In this document: positions 6,321-15,017 of the stretch, in pieces
Layout: each line of letters opens with the position of its first letter
Position numbering within the stretch: position 1 is the stretch's first letter
Assembly: GCA_964648365.1 (NCBI GenBank)
Contig: CAZYLK010000050.1
Span: forward strand, 1 to 33,701
Source of the DNA: SURF-32 sp964648365
GTDB taxonomy: Bacteria > Planctomycetota > Phycisphaerae > UBA1845
DNA: 33,701 bases
Direction: 5' to 3'
The notes under the pieces: model-generated
What the model was told of the DNA's origin: nothing
The model's input: the letters and a program-made list of their open reading frames with translations, nothing else
Database searches by the model: none
Position numbers and translations under genes: made by a program

Positions 6321-7571
6321 TCACACCAGCCACGTCAGCGCATTCCGGTGTCTTTTCTTGTAACCCGCATACCAGGCGCACACCGGATAGAGCATCACAA
6401 CCACCATCAGCCAGCCGCCATACACATGGGCGAGGGTCGAGGGATAATCGTCCGGCGCATCGGACCAGCGCAGTCCCACGTACCACTCGGCTTGGCCGTA
6501 CCAGATGTACGACAGCGCGACGGCGAGGCCGTGGATCAGCGCCAGGTGCAGAATGTAGTAAAACATCGGCACCCGCCCGAACGTCGCCAGCACGCGGCCG
6601 AAGCGACCGGCGGGACGATCGAGCCACGCCAGGACGATCAGCGCCGGCCCCAGCGTCATGAGCAGATATTGCAGCGACGGCGGGTACTTTTCGCAATTCA
6701 GAAACGAGCAGATCGTCATGGTCATCGAAGCCTGCGGCGTCCACGCCTGCGGATCGCCGTAGACATTGCTCCAACGCAGTGCCGCGAACACGAGCGTCGC
6801 GGCGACGCCGAACGTCGCCAGCATCCTCCGCCGCGACGCCGCGTCGAGCGTAAACACCGGCCCGAGCACGTATCCGCACAGCAGCACGCCGACCCACGGA
6901 ACGAGCGGATAGAGGACCATCACGTCCGGCGCGCCGGACACCCGGCAGTAGCCCGGTTGATGCAACAGCATCCAGGGCAACGCCGCCGCGCTCGATGTGT
7001 CCACCACGATGCCATCGAGCAGGTTGTGCCCGAAGATCATCGCCAGCCCGACAGCGGCGATCAGACCGCGCGGCAGCCACAGCGCACCTGCCAGCAGCAC
7101 GAACCCCGCACCGATGACCCAGATCACCTGCACGATGAGCCAGCCATACGCGACGTCGAAGTACCAGCAGAAGCGCACCACCGTCACTTCCAGCAGGATC
7201 AGCCACAACCCGCGCCACAGCAGCCGCCACGATTGCCGCCGACGTGCTGCGCGGGCTGCCGACGGATCGGCGTTTTCGTGGTGAAGGCCGGACGCCAAGT
7301 GCACCGAGACGCCCGCCAGCAATACGAACACCGGCGCGCAGAAATGCGTGACCCAGCGGGTCATGAACAGCAGCGTTGAGCCGTGCTCAAGATCGCCCGG
7401 CTGCGGCAGCTTTGGCCCGAAGAAGTCTCGCGAGTGATCCAGCGCCATGAGCACCATCACCAGCCCGCGGAGCACATCGACTCCGTCGATGCGGCGACCG
7501 GCGCGTGCCGGCAACTCAACGTCCGCCGCCTCAACCGCCGTCGCCAGGATGAACTCGTTCGTTTTGCTCAT
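6321..7571 (-). CDS. DUF1624 / HGSNAT-like membrane acyltransferase
   Basis: The 416-residue product opens with a short soluble head then RIDGVDVLRGLVMVLMALDH and SRDFFG, the hallmark of the heparan-alpha-glucosaminide N-acetyltransferase (DUF1624) group, where the His is thought to carry the acetyl group across the membrane. About ten further hydrophobic segments follow, ending YPVCAWYAGYKKRHRN. The substrate is unknown; these proteins probably acetylate cell-surface sugars. I chose the ATG at 7571 because the upstream in-frame sequence is not homologous. It is divergent from the SEC-C gene. A DUF418 protein of the same acyltransferase clan starts 650 bases away. Confidence 0.85.
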   Translation of the reverse strand: MSKTNEFILATAVEAADVELPARAGRRIDGVDVLRGLVMVLMALDHSRDFFGPKLPQPGDLEHGSTLLFMTRWVTHFCAPVFVLLAGVSVHLASGLHHENADPSAARAARRRQSWRLLWRGLWLILLEVTVVRFCWYFDVAYGWLIVQVIWVIGAGFVLLAGALWLPRGLIAAVGLAMIFGHNLLDGIVVDTSSAAALPWMLLHQPGYCRVSGAPDVMVLYPLVPWVGVLLCGYVLGPVFTLDAASRRRMLATFGVAATLVFAALRWSNVYGDPQAWTPQASMTMTICSFLNCEKYPPSLQYLLMTLGPALIVLAWLDRPAGRFGRVLATFGRVPMFYYILHLALIHGLAVALSYIWYGQAEWYVGLRWSDAPDDYPSTLAHVYGGWLMVVVMLYPVCAWYAGYKKRHRNALTWLV

Positions 7572-7751
7572 GTGCGTCGCGCCGTCCGGCGCCGGCCGCA
7601 GTCCGCATCCGCATCTCGGCATCCCACACAGCCGGACTCCCCGCCCGGCTCCGGCGACGCTATCATACCGCACCGGCGGCCGTGTTGCCCGGAGCGTGTT
7701 GAGGCGCCGACCGCCGGCTGAGCGACAGTTTCCGACGAAAGGCATACGCGT

Positions 7752-7955
7752 ATGAGCCATCGAGACGACCCGACCCAACGATTTCGCGATCGGCAGGAGC
7801 GCGAGAAGCGGCACAAGGCCCAGCTTCCCGGCGAGGACGACGAACCGCTCCCACCCCCGGTCGAGCCGGTCAAAGCCGAGGAGAAGCCCGGCCGCAACGA
7901 GCCGTGCCCGTGCGGCAGCGGCAAGAAGTACAAACAGTGCTGCGGCAAGCCGTGA
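7752..7955 (+). CDS. Small SEC-C motif protein
   Basis: The 67-residue product has a charged helical N-terminus (RFRDRQEREKRHKAQ), a Pro/Glu-rich linker and a perfect C-terminal SEC-C zinc motif, GRNEPCPCGSGKKYKQCCG. The motif is found at the SecA C-terminus, where it binds SecB and ribosomes, and on many small stand-alone proteins of unknown role. The AAAGG at about 7738-7742 could be the RBS. It is not SecA: only the tail is present and there is no upstream fragment of SecA. Confidence 0.88.
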   Translation: MSHRDDPTQRFRDRQEREKRHKAQLPGEDDEPLPPPVEPVKAEEKPGRNEPCPCGSGKKYKQCCGKP

Positions 7956-7985
7956 GGCGGCGCGCGCGATCACGAGCCAGCGCGC

Positions 7986-8013
7986 CGAGCCACGTGGCTT
8001 CAGCCCGCGCGAC
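7986..8013 (+). repeat. Dispersed hairpin repeat, GGGCTTCAGCCC family, copy C
   Basis: CGAGCCACGTGGCTTCAGCC continuing into CGCGCGAC, followed by GGTCCGA. It matches copy E in cysS, which also ends CGCGAC plus GGTTCGA. Confidence 0.6.
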
Positions 8014-8101
8014 GGTCCGACTCGGCATTGGCCGCAAGTCGTGCGGGGTTCCAGCGAGCGCATGGTCGGATCGCGGAGCACGACTTTGCCGCCCGTGAGT
8101 C

Positions 8102-8203
8102 CACCGGTTGAAAACCGGTGCCACACCGGAGGCCGTGAGTCCACCGGTTGCAAGCCGGTGCCACAATGGAGGCTGGACTCCACGGGTTCAAAACCGGTGC
8201 AAC
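8102..8203 (+). repeat. Three CACCGGTT/AACCGGTG hairpin copies
   Basis: Copies lie at 8102-8125, 8142-8165 and, more degenerate, 8181-8203 (CACGGGTTCAAAACCGGTG). The last ends 13 bases before the DUF418 start codon, so the repeats fall in that gene's leader. Confidence 0.88.
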
Positions 8204-8216
8204 GTCGGAAGCTGTG

Positions 8217-9506
8217 ATGGAACCTGCCTCGCCGCAGCAGACGCGTATCGGCTTCCTCGACGTGCTCCGCGGCGTCGCGATCCTCGGCATCCTGCCGGTC
8301 AACATCGTCTACTTCGCCCTTCCCTCCAAGGCCGCGGATCAGGGCGTCTACGCGCGCACCGGGGCGGATGCGTGGGCGACGTACGTGACCGACGGGCTGT
8401 TCTCCTTCCGGTTCATTTCGATCTTCTCGTTTCTGTTCGGCGTCGGGATCGTCATTCTCAAGCAGCGGTGCGACGCCCGCGGCACGTCCCATGCGATCCT
8501 CATGCTGCGACGGCTGTCGGCGCTGATCGCGTTCGGCATGCTGCACGTCGTGCTGCTGTGGAACGGCGACATTCTGCTGGTCTACGGCGTGCTCGGGCTG
8601 GTGTGCTTCGCCTGCGTCCGGTGGAGGCCCTGGCTGCTCACTTCGCTCGGCGTTGCGATCGTCATGGTTCCCATTTTGCTTTCCGGCGCGGCCGCCTGGC
8701 GAACACCCGCGGCGCCGGAGGACGTCACGCGGCGCCGACCGATCCGCTACGAACCCGACGAGGCCGCATCCGCCGCCGCGCATGGACCGCTGCCGGGCTT
8801 CATCGACGCGCTTGAGCGGATGCACCCGCGATTCGAGACGGCGGTGTATCGCGACGGCACGTACGTGCGGCAGATGATCGTGCGTCTCGTGACCTGGCTC
8901 GAAGACCTGTTCTTCTACGTCATCGTCGTCCTGCCGCGCTCGCTGGGTCTGATGCTGATCGGCATGGCCTGCGCCCGGGCGGGCTGGATCCTGCGCCCGG
9001 TCGAGTCACGGGCGGCATTCCGCCGCGCGGCCGCGTGGGGGCTGATGCTGGGCGTGCCGATGCAGGTCTTCAGTTCCATGGAGTTGTCTTACGCGGCGGC
9101 GCGCAGCCAGTACACGGGCTACACGCTCATTCAACTCGCCAGCCTGTTCATGGCCGCGGGATACGTGGGCTTGGTGGGACTGATCTGCGCTCGCGACGCC
9201 GGCCCGCCGCCGTGGACCCGGCCGCTGGCCGCGCTCGGTCGCACGGCATTTTCCAATTACATCCTTCAGTCGATTCTCTGTACGGCGCTCTTCTACTCAT
9301 GGGGCCTGGGCCTGTTCGGCCTATTGGATCGAGCGCAGCTCTGGCTGGTCGTCGCGGGTGTGTGGGTCGTGCAACTGCTGGTCACGTCGATCTACCTGCG
9401 ACGGTTCAACACTGGACCGCTGGAGGCGGTCTGGCGGCGCTTGACGTATGGGCGAGGCACGGCAATTGCGGCGGCCACGAGGTCACCTGCGGGCGGGTCG
9501 GCGTAA
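8217..9506 (+). CDS. DUF418 family multi-pass membrane protein
   Basis: The 429-residue product begins with RIGFLDVLRGVAILGILPVN, has ISIFSFLFGVGIVIL early on, and carries the C-terminal DUF418 signature LAALGRTAFSNYILQSILC. About nine to ten hydrophobic segments are visible. DUF418 proteins belong to the acyltransferase-3-like clan and probably modify envelope components; the substrate is unknown. A poorly conserved soluble loop (about 185-225) is normal for the family. I chose ATG 8217, with CGGAAG upstream, because in-frame sequence before it is translated hairpin repeat. Downstream lies a long palindrome. Confidence 0.9.
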   Translation: MEPASPQQTRIGFLDVLRGVAILGILPVNIVYFALPSKAADQGVYARTGADAWATYVTDGLFSFRFISIFSFLFGVGIVILKQRCDARGTSHAILMLRRLSALIAFGMLHVVLLWNGDILLVYGVLGLVCFACVRWRPWLLTSLGVAIVMVPILLSGAAAWRTPAAPEDVTRRRPIRYEPDEAASAAAHGPLPGFIDALERMHPRFETAVYRDGTYVRQMIVRLVTWLEDLFFYVIVVLPRSLGLMLIGMACARAGWILRPVESRAAFRRAAAWGLMLGVPMQVFSSMELSYAAARSQYTGYTLIQLASLFMAAGYVGLVGLICARDAGPPPWTRPLAALGRTAFSNYILQSILCTALFYSWGLGLFGLLDRAQLWLVVAGVWVVQLLVTSIYLRRFNTGPLEAVWRRLTYGRGTAIAAATRSPAGGSA

Positions 9507-9610
9507 CGCTGCACCGCAGCCGTGCGCGGTTTAGCGTAACCCTACATCACAGTCCGCGGGTCGCCATGAACCCACACCACCGTCTTTCGCTGCTCCGCGG
9601 AGCCTTGCAC

Positions 9611-9812
9611 AGCCCCGAAGGGGCCGCAACATATCAGCCCGGGGCAGAGCGAAGCGCCACCCTGGGTCGCCGACAGCGCTGTGCGCCAAGCCCTGAAAGG
9701 GCGCAACCATCTGACACACAACCTTGTCTCGCCCTTTCAGGGCTTGCTCCGTCACCGGCGTCATCACCCAGGGCGTTGCCCTGGGCTGATATGTTCCGCC
9801 CCTGCGGGGCGA
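9611..9812. repeat. 200-bp imperfect palindrome between convergent genes
   Basis: The left arm (CCCCGAAGGGGC, ACATATCAGCCC, CACCCTGGGT) is matched by the inverted right arm (ACCCAGGG, GGGCTGATATGT, GCCCCTGCGGGGC). An inner pair, AAGCCCTGAAAGGGCG and CGCCCTTTCAGGGCTT, surrounds a centre near 9715-9725. Several sub-hairpins are nested within each arm. No transposase or terminal direct repeat is evident. It occupies most of the 364-base gap between the DUF418 and zinc-ribbon genes, which converge, so it could act as a two-way transcription stop or be a non-autonomous repeat element. Confidence 0.8.
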
Positions 9813-9870
9813 GCGATTCGCACGTATCACGTCGGCGATCGCAATCGCCTGATTTCCACTACGGCTGCAC

Positions 9871-10920
9871 TCATCGCGCCCCAAAACCGAAACTCCGAAG
9901 TTGTTCCGAAAGGAGCCCCACGTCGATCCATCCGATGACCACGAGCGTCGCCAGTATCGCGACGGCCTGTGAGCAAAGCGCGATTGCCACGCTGTGTTTC
10001 ATCCGGGCGTAGTCGGCGTAGGCGCGGTGGATGGACCAGCAGACGTGCGCCACGAACGCGATCTTGATACACGCCACCCACGGAATCGTCCCGATCCGGC
10101 CGCTCAGTTCCGTGGCGATCTCCAGGAGCATGAAGGCGAACGGCAAAAGCACGAGCCGGCCTGGAACAGAATACGCCCAGATGCGAACCACGTGGCCCGG
10201 ACGCACGCGGTAGCGATGCATCGAAACGACGAATATGAACAGCGCGCCAAGACTTGTCAGGCTCCAGAGCAGTGCCGAGATCAACTCAGGCGCGTAGTAG
10301 GGGGATCTGAGTCGATACCAGGCGTCCAGACAGCGGATACCGCAACGGTAGAGCAGCATACTCGGAGTGAGTGTGCCGGGGCTCCATACCGTATAGTAGT
10401 AAACTTCGCTGCAGATGGTCGAAACCGCTTCACAGACCGTCAGCAACACCCAAAGCCCTACCAGCGTCGCCAGCACGAACACGACCAGCGGCCCGATGCG
10501 GGGCGGGTCGGTCAGGGCCACGTGCCGCCACATCCGCCGCGGCCACAGCGACATCCACCACGTCCGCACGAACGACCGCACGGGTTGCCGCCGCCAGCGA
10601 TACTCGAACAGCGGCAGGCGCCGCTCGTGGTGCGCCCTCAGGACGGCGCTCCAGTCGATTGGGTCGCCGCACTCCGGGCAACGCCCGCCGGGCAGGCCGT
10701 AGAGGTGATAGCCGCACGTCACGCAGGTCAGCTCGTGAATCGGAACCAGTTCCGCCCAAGTCAGCATCAGCCCGCAATGCGGACAGTCTGCGCGGCGGCA
10801 GCCGTGTACATCCTCGCCGCAGCGCGGACAGCGTACGTCGAACGGCACCTTGTCCCACTCGACCGGGTCGGCGGTCGATTCGATCAGCGGCGCTGGCTGG
10901 TTTGCTGCCGTTTCGGTCAA
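9871..10920 (-). CDS. Double zinc-ribbon multi-pass membrane protein
   Basis: Residues about 31-49 (CPRCG then CPHCG) and 66-84 (CVTCGYHLYGLPGGRCPECG) form two zinc ribbons. The rest holds about five or six hydrophobic segments separated by Arg-rich loops. The CGYxLxGLPxxRCPECG pattern recurs in the protein at 27766. No catalytic motif is seen and function is unknown. I prefer the TTG at 10920 (L/M-T-E-T-A-A-N) with CGGAG seven or eight bases upstream; an in-frame upstream ATG at 11100 would add 60 residues of low-quality sequence. It converges with the DUF418 gene. Confidence 0.75.
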   Translation of the reverse strand: MTETAANQPAPLIESTADPVEWDKVPFDVRCPRCGEDVHGCRRADCPHCGLMLTWAELVPIHELTCVTCGYHLYGLPGGRCPECGDPIDWSAVLRAHHERRLPLFEYRWRRQPVRSFVRTWWMSLWPRRMWRHVALTDPPRIGPLVVFVLATLVGLWVLLTVCEAVSTICSEVYYYTVWSPGTLTPSMLLYRCGIRCLDAWYRLRSPYYAPELISALLWSLTSLGALFIFVVSMHRYRVRPGHVVRIWAYSVPGRLVLLPFAFMLLEIATELSGRIGTIPWVACIKIAFVAHVCWSIHRAYADYARMKHSVAIALCSQAVAILATLVVIGWIDVGLLSEQLRSFGFGAR

Positions 10921-11368
10921 AGCGCACTCCGCGGGTCCGGGCAACGACTGGCAGTGTAACACAGCCGCACGCAAGGTCGCGTGTGACCCCTGCGGAGTCA
11001 CGCATCGGGCCGTGTACAAAGTAGAGATCGGATGAGTGGGGCCGGCGGGCTGGAGCGAGCGGTCCTGCCGCCCCCGGACGCCCGCTGTCACGCCAACCAT
11101 CGTCCGGTCACAGCGGTGCCCTTCGCATCGCCTCGCCGTGGGAGACCATCCCGCCCGGCAATTCGCTTACACGCCGTCGCCCGGTTTCCCGATCCCTTCC
11201 TGATACCCAGCGATACCAGCTTCTGCGGCGCTTCCGGTTGATGATCTGGTTTCCAAGGCCGCTCCGCGTTATCATGCGTGGGTTCTGCCCGTCACACCTG
11301 CGCCTCCGGAGCGAATCGTCGCCCACCTGACGGCGGCGGCGACATCCGGCGGCCGCGAGGAACGAATC
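10921..11368. other. Gap without a supported gene
   Basis: The 448-base stretch between the zinc-ribbon gene and the next plus-strand gene holds no convincing coding frame. A hairpin-like TGACCCC/GGAGTCA occurs near 10983-11000, and TATCAT at 11270-11275 could be a -10 box for the gene at 11369, though no good -35 precedes it. Confidence 0.4.
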
Positions 11369-11626
11369 ATGGCCGAGGCTGATCTGACGTTGAGCGTAAC
11401 GCTGCGCCGGTACATCGACGCCTTCGCGCAACAGCCGTTTCAGGCCGAGGCGCTGGAGATCGAAGGCTCCGTCGACGGGCTGCGCAAACTTCAGGCCCTG
11501 ATCGAGCAGGTCATCTCCGAACCCGGCGACGGGCATGACCCCATTCACGTCTTGCACAAGGATCTGCCCGGCGTCGTCCTTCATCCGCCGCAACTCTACG
11601 TGACCATCCGGCGCGTGAACCCCTGA
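11369..11626 (+). CDS. Small soluble protein, possibly Imm32-like
   Basis: The 85-residue product has a GAGGAA ribosome-binding site and ordinary codon use. It reads as a strand-helix-strand fold: LSVTLRRYIDAF, then LEIEGSVDGLRKLQALIEQV, then a His/Asp-rich turn and LYVTIRRVN. The middle (a beta strand, D/E-G-L-x-x-L-x-x-L-I) recalls Imm32-type small proteins, but this is a weak visual resemblance. No partner toxin is adjacent and the function is unknown. Confidence 0.65.
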   Translation: MAEADLTLSVTLRRYIDAFAQQPFQAEALEIEGSVDGLRKLQALIEQVISEPGDGHDPIHVLHKDLPGVVLHPPQLYVTIRRVNP

Positions 11627-11764
11627 CGGGACGCTGAATGGGAGCGTCCCCGGTCGCGGACCTGCCGGCGACAACAGCCCCCATGCGCGTCGGTCCGGGC
11701 CAATAATCTCAACGCCCCCGCAACGGGTGGGCGGAAGCCGCACTCTCTGAACCCGATGCCGCCA

Positions 11765-11782
11765 CCGGGCGTCAGCGCCCGG
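11765..11782. repeat. Short hairpin CCGGGCG-tcag-CGCCCGG
   Basis: A perfect 7-bp stem with a four-base loop lies in the 225-base gap between two small genes. No T-run follows, so it is not an intrinsic terminator. Confidence 0.5.
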
Positions 11783-11851
11783 GAAGATAACGTTGAACCC
11801 GGCGCAGCGCCTCGCTAGAATTCGTGGAGTGCAGATTGGACGTCGCCTCGC

Positions 11852-12331
11852 ATGGACAATTCTCGAGCAACAATGCCGCCGCAAGCCGCGATCCACACGA
11901 GCCAGGCCGACGCCGAGGCGTTTCGCCGGCGCCTCATCGCATCGCTCCAAGAGGAACCGATCGAAGATGGAATCGCCCATGCAGCAGAGCGGCTGATCAG
12001 AGTAGCGTTTATCGGAGATCCCGGTCGCGCGCGCGGCCTGTTGACGCAGACCTTGTCCACACTGCTTCCTGATCGCCCGGCCATAAGCGCGTCACTTCTA
12101 AGATGCGTCGGTCGGCTGGAGTTCTCCACCGTCGATGGCTGGGGTCTGGATCTCGCCTCTGATGCGCTCGATCACCCGGAGGCCGAGGTGCGCGAGGCCG
12201 CCGTCCGCTGCCTCGAATCGTGGGGCGGGCCGGACGCGCTGGCCCTGCTGCATGGCCACCACGAGTCCGAGGGCTGGCTGCATTCGTACATCCAGCAGGT
12301 CATTCTGGACCTGTCCGGTGCTACGTCCTGA
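11852..12331 (+). CDS. Hypothetical HEAT-repeat-like protein
   Basis: The 159-residue product is helical. Residues about 100-155 (ALDHPEAEVREAAVRCLESW, GGPDALALLHGHHESEGWLH) show the alternating pattern of a HEAT or PBS-lyase repeat: a helix with D-x-x-x-x-V-R-x-x-A followed by a second helix. The N-terminal half has a long helical segment but no recognised motif. No signal peptide or membrane segment is seen, so it is probably cytoplasmic. The ATG at 11852 is not well supported by an RBS; the ATG seven codons later is an alternative. Confidence 0.65.
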   Translation: MDNSRATMPPQAAIHTSQADAEAFRRRLIASLQEEPIEDGIAHAAERLIRVAFIGDPGRARGLLTQTLSTLLPDRPAISASLLRCVGRLEFSTVDGWGLDLASDALDHPEAEVREAAVRCLESWGGPDALALLHGHHESEGWLHSYIQQVILDLSGATS

Positions 12332-12583
12332 TGCTCGCCCGTAAGATAAGCCTCAGCAAGTGGCAAGCTGACCGGTGACGAAACCTCCGGCTGACCGCCC
12401 CGTAGATCTGGCGTTCCTGCTCGGCGTCCGGGCACATTGCGCCCGAAGATGTGCGTTTGGCGGCTGCGAGGCGGCCGCGAGGCTACGTCCGCAAGCCCAG
12501 CCGCCGCCGGCGACATGAATTTCAATACGCAGGCGTATCATCACAGACGACGCCGTGGGAATCGAGATTTGGAGTGTGTGACC

Positions 12584-14752
12584 ATGCTGTCGTGTCGAAC
12601 TGAGTGGAACCGGGAAGTCTCAACGGGGTTCTGTTCCACGATCTGTGCGCAACGTCTACCCGCGCTGCGGACGGTCGCGATTCTCCTGGTCATCGCGGCA
12701 GCAGCGGCCGGCGCGGAAGAGCCCGACGTCGCCTGGTTCGGCCCGGGACACTCGCTCCGCCTGTCGTCGTGCGGCATCTCGCCGGACGGATCATTGTGGC
12801 TGTCCGGCGGCCACTTCACCGACAGCACCGTCAAAGTCTGGAACGCGGCGGACGGTCGCCTGCTGCGCACCTTCCGCGGCGGCCTCGACCGCCAGATTTT
12901 CGGCGGGTTCGCGCCCGTCCATGCCTCCGCCGACAATCGCTACGTCCTGTCCATCGGCGAGGCAAGCGCCGTGGTGGTCTGGTCGCTCGCGGACGGCGCA
13001 CGGCAGTTTCAGGTGCATGCCCTGACGTACGACGCCGTTTTCTCCGCGGACGGCCAGCACGTCATCGCCGCCCACAACGACGGCCGGATTGCCTGGTACC
13101 GCATCCCGGACGGCGCCCTCGTGCGGACGTGGAACGGCCCGCAGGGCCTGCGGGCGGTCGCCGCCTCCCGCGACGGCGCGTTCGTCGTGACGGGCGGGCT
13201 GGACGGGCGCGCCCACGTGTGGCGCGTGCCCGACGGCCAGTTGCTTCACACGCTTGACGAGCACACGTCGTCGATCGCTTCGGTGGCCGTCTCACCCGAC
13301 AACCGCTGGATCGTCACCGGCGGCCACGACGGCGTCTTGCTCGTCTGGAAGGCCGATTCGGGCGAGCGCAGCCACGCCATCCAGCCGAGCTTCAACTTCA
13401 TTCAGCACGTGAACGTCTCAGCGGACTCCTCCCGCGTACTGGCGACCGGCTTTTCAAACGACGTCGAAATATGGGAACTGGCCACCGGCACGCCGGTCGC
13501 TGCGCTTCCCTCCAACGCGACGGCGTGGGCGGCGTTTACACCGGACGGCCGCAGCGTGTTGAGCGCCGAAGACCCGGCGAGCGTGCGGCTGTGGAACGTG
13601 GACACGCGCAGCGTCGAACGCACGCTGACGCATCACACGTTCGACATCATCGCCCTGGCCTTCGATCCGGCCGGCCGGTGGCTGGCGTCAGGCAGCTACG
13701 ACGGCACCGTTCGGTTCTGGAATGCGGCGGACGGCGCTCCGTTGGAAACTATAATGCGTCAGACCGGAATCGTCGCGTCGATGGCCGTCTCGCGCGACGG
13801 CTCGCTTGTGGCGACAGGTGGCGGCGACAAGCTGGCCCGCATCTGGAACACGTCGGACGGCTCCCTGCGCCGCCAATGGCAGCCGCACGCGTGGACAGTC
13901 GGCGCGGTTGCGTTCTCGCCCGACGGGCGGACGCTCGCAACCGGCGACGCCTCCACCGGCGCGGTGACCGTGTGGAACGTTGACGGCGGGGCCGTGTGGA
14001 GCGCCGCGTCTGCCGGCGGAACGACGTCGCTGACCTTCACACCGGACGGCGCCCATCTGCTGGTCGGCAAGAGCGACGGGGTGGTCCGCATCCGCAGTGC
14101 GTCAGACGGCGCGCTGGTTCGCACATTGAACGCGCACGCACAAGGCGTCGCGTCCGTCGCGGTGTCACCGGACGGACAGACGATCGGGTCCGGCGGCGCC
14201 GACCGGACGGCAAAGCTGTGGAACCTGGCGGACGGTCGCCGCCTGCACACGCTCACAGGCCACACGCACCAGGTCGGCGCCGTGGCTTTTTCGCCGGACG
14301 GTGGGCTTCTCGCCTCCACCGGTCTGGATCTGACCGTGCGTCTGTGGCGCGTCAGCGACGCGACGCCGCTGGTGACCTATGACGGCGAAATGGGCGGCTT
14401 GGACGGCAACGCGGCCATCGCCTTCTCGCCGGACGGCGCACTGCTGGCCTACGGACGCAGCGACGGAACCGTCGTTGCAGCCCGCAATCCGTTCGCCGCA
14501 CCGCCGCTGGTGTGCGAGGATGTTCGCCGCATGGTCGCCAGATGCACCGGCGGGCGGCTCAAGATTGCCATCCGGCTGACGGACAAACGCCATGACGGCC
14601 AGTCGCTCGAAGTTGACGTCGATGGCGATCGTTTCGACGTCCCCGTCCAGGGCCGCAAGGGCAAGCTGAGGCTCAAGGGACTGCTGGGCGAGGTCAAGGT
14701 GCGACTGACGCGACCGGCGGAATGCGGCGTCGAACGAACCACCGACTGCTGA
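12584..14752 (+). CDS. Exported WD40 protein with 14 repeats
   Basis: The 722-residue product has a hydrophobic export segment (LRTVAILLVIAAAAAGAEEP) after a rather long 25-residue head, then 14 WD40-like units with the V-A-F-S-P-D-G, D-G-x-x-x-x-W and A-D-G-x-x-L-x-x-L elements. Fourteen units suit two seven-bladed propellers. The last about 80 residues form a separate Cys-containing, beta-rich tail (CEDVRRMVARCTGGRLKIAI onward). WD40 propellers act as binding platforms; the partner is unknown. I chose the ATG at 12584, with GGAG upstream; an upstream in-frame ATG at 12437 would bury the signal peptide. Bases 12332-12583 hold no other gene. Confidence 0.87.
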   Translation: MLSCRTEWNREVSTGFCSTICAQRLPALRTVAILLVIAAAAAGAEEPDVAWFGPGHSLRLSSCGISPDGSLWLSGGHFTDSTVKVWNAADGRLLRTFRGGLDRQIFGGFAPVHASADNRYVLSIGEASAVVVWSLADGARQFQVHALTYDAVFSADGQHVIAAHNDGRIAWYRIPDGALVRTWNGPQGLRAVAASRDGAFVVTGGLDGRAHVWRVPDGQLLHTLDEHTSSIASVAVSPDNRWIVTGGHDGVLLVWKADSGERSHAIQPSFNFIQHVNVSADSSRVLATGFSNDVEIWELATGTPVAALPSNATAWAAFTPDGRSVLSAEDPASVRLWNVDTRSVERTLTHHTFDIIALAFDPAGRWLASGSYDGTVRFWNAADGAPLETIMRQTGIVASMAVSRDGSLVATGGGDKLARIWNTSDGSLRRQWQPHAWTVGAVAFSPDGRTLATGDASTGAVTVWNVDGGAVWSAASAGGTTSLTFTPDGAHLLVGKSDGVVRIRSASDGALVRTLNAHAQGVASVAVSPDGQTIGSGGADRTAKLWNLADGRRLHTLTGHTHQVGAVAFSPDGGLLASTGLDLTVRLWRVSDATPLVTYDGEMGGLDGNAAIAFSPDGALLAYGRSDGTVVAARNPFAAPPLVCEDVRRMVARCTGGRLKIAIRLTDKRHDGQSLEVDVDGDRFDVPVQGRKGKLRLKGLLGEVKVRLTRPAECGVERTTDC

Positions 14753-14933
14753 CCGCACGGCCCGGCGGGCGCCCGTGATTACGGCCGCCTGCGCAGCGGA
14801 CACATCGCGCATGGTAGCCGCTTCAGCGGCGACGGAGCGCGCCTGGGAGTCCATTCCCATCCGCTGACGCCGCGTTCCACACGCTGGCGCGTCCACCCGC
14901 TCAACCCCGCACAGCGCCGTCATGCGGTCAGCC

Positions 14934-14961
14934 TTGCCTCCATGCAGGCGAGCCGTATCAT
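14934..14961 (+). promoter_or_regulatory. Putative promoter of the VKOR-DsbA gene
   Basis: TTGCCT at 14934-14939 and TATCAT at 14956-14961 are 16 bases apart and about 56 bases before the ATG. A GCCGCTTCAGCGGC hairpin is at 14817-14830 earlier in the same gap. Confidence 0.35.
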
Positions 14962-15017
14962 GGCCCGTCTCGGTCAAAGAGGCTGCATCGCGGGTGAATT
15001 CGGAGGCTCTGGCGCTG

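Noticed and set aside
6126..7379. 417-codon plus-strand frame opposite the DUF1624 gene
   Set aside because: His/Arg/Gln-rich antisense reading typical of high-GC membrane-protein genes; the minus strand has clear family motifs.
11108..11980. 290-codon minus-strand frame
   Set aside because: Covers two plus-strand genes and intergenic sequence; composition is low quality and no motif is seen, while the plus-strand genes have an RBS or repeat pattern.
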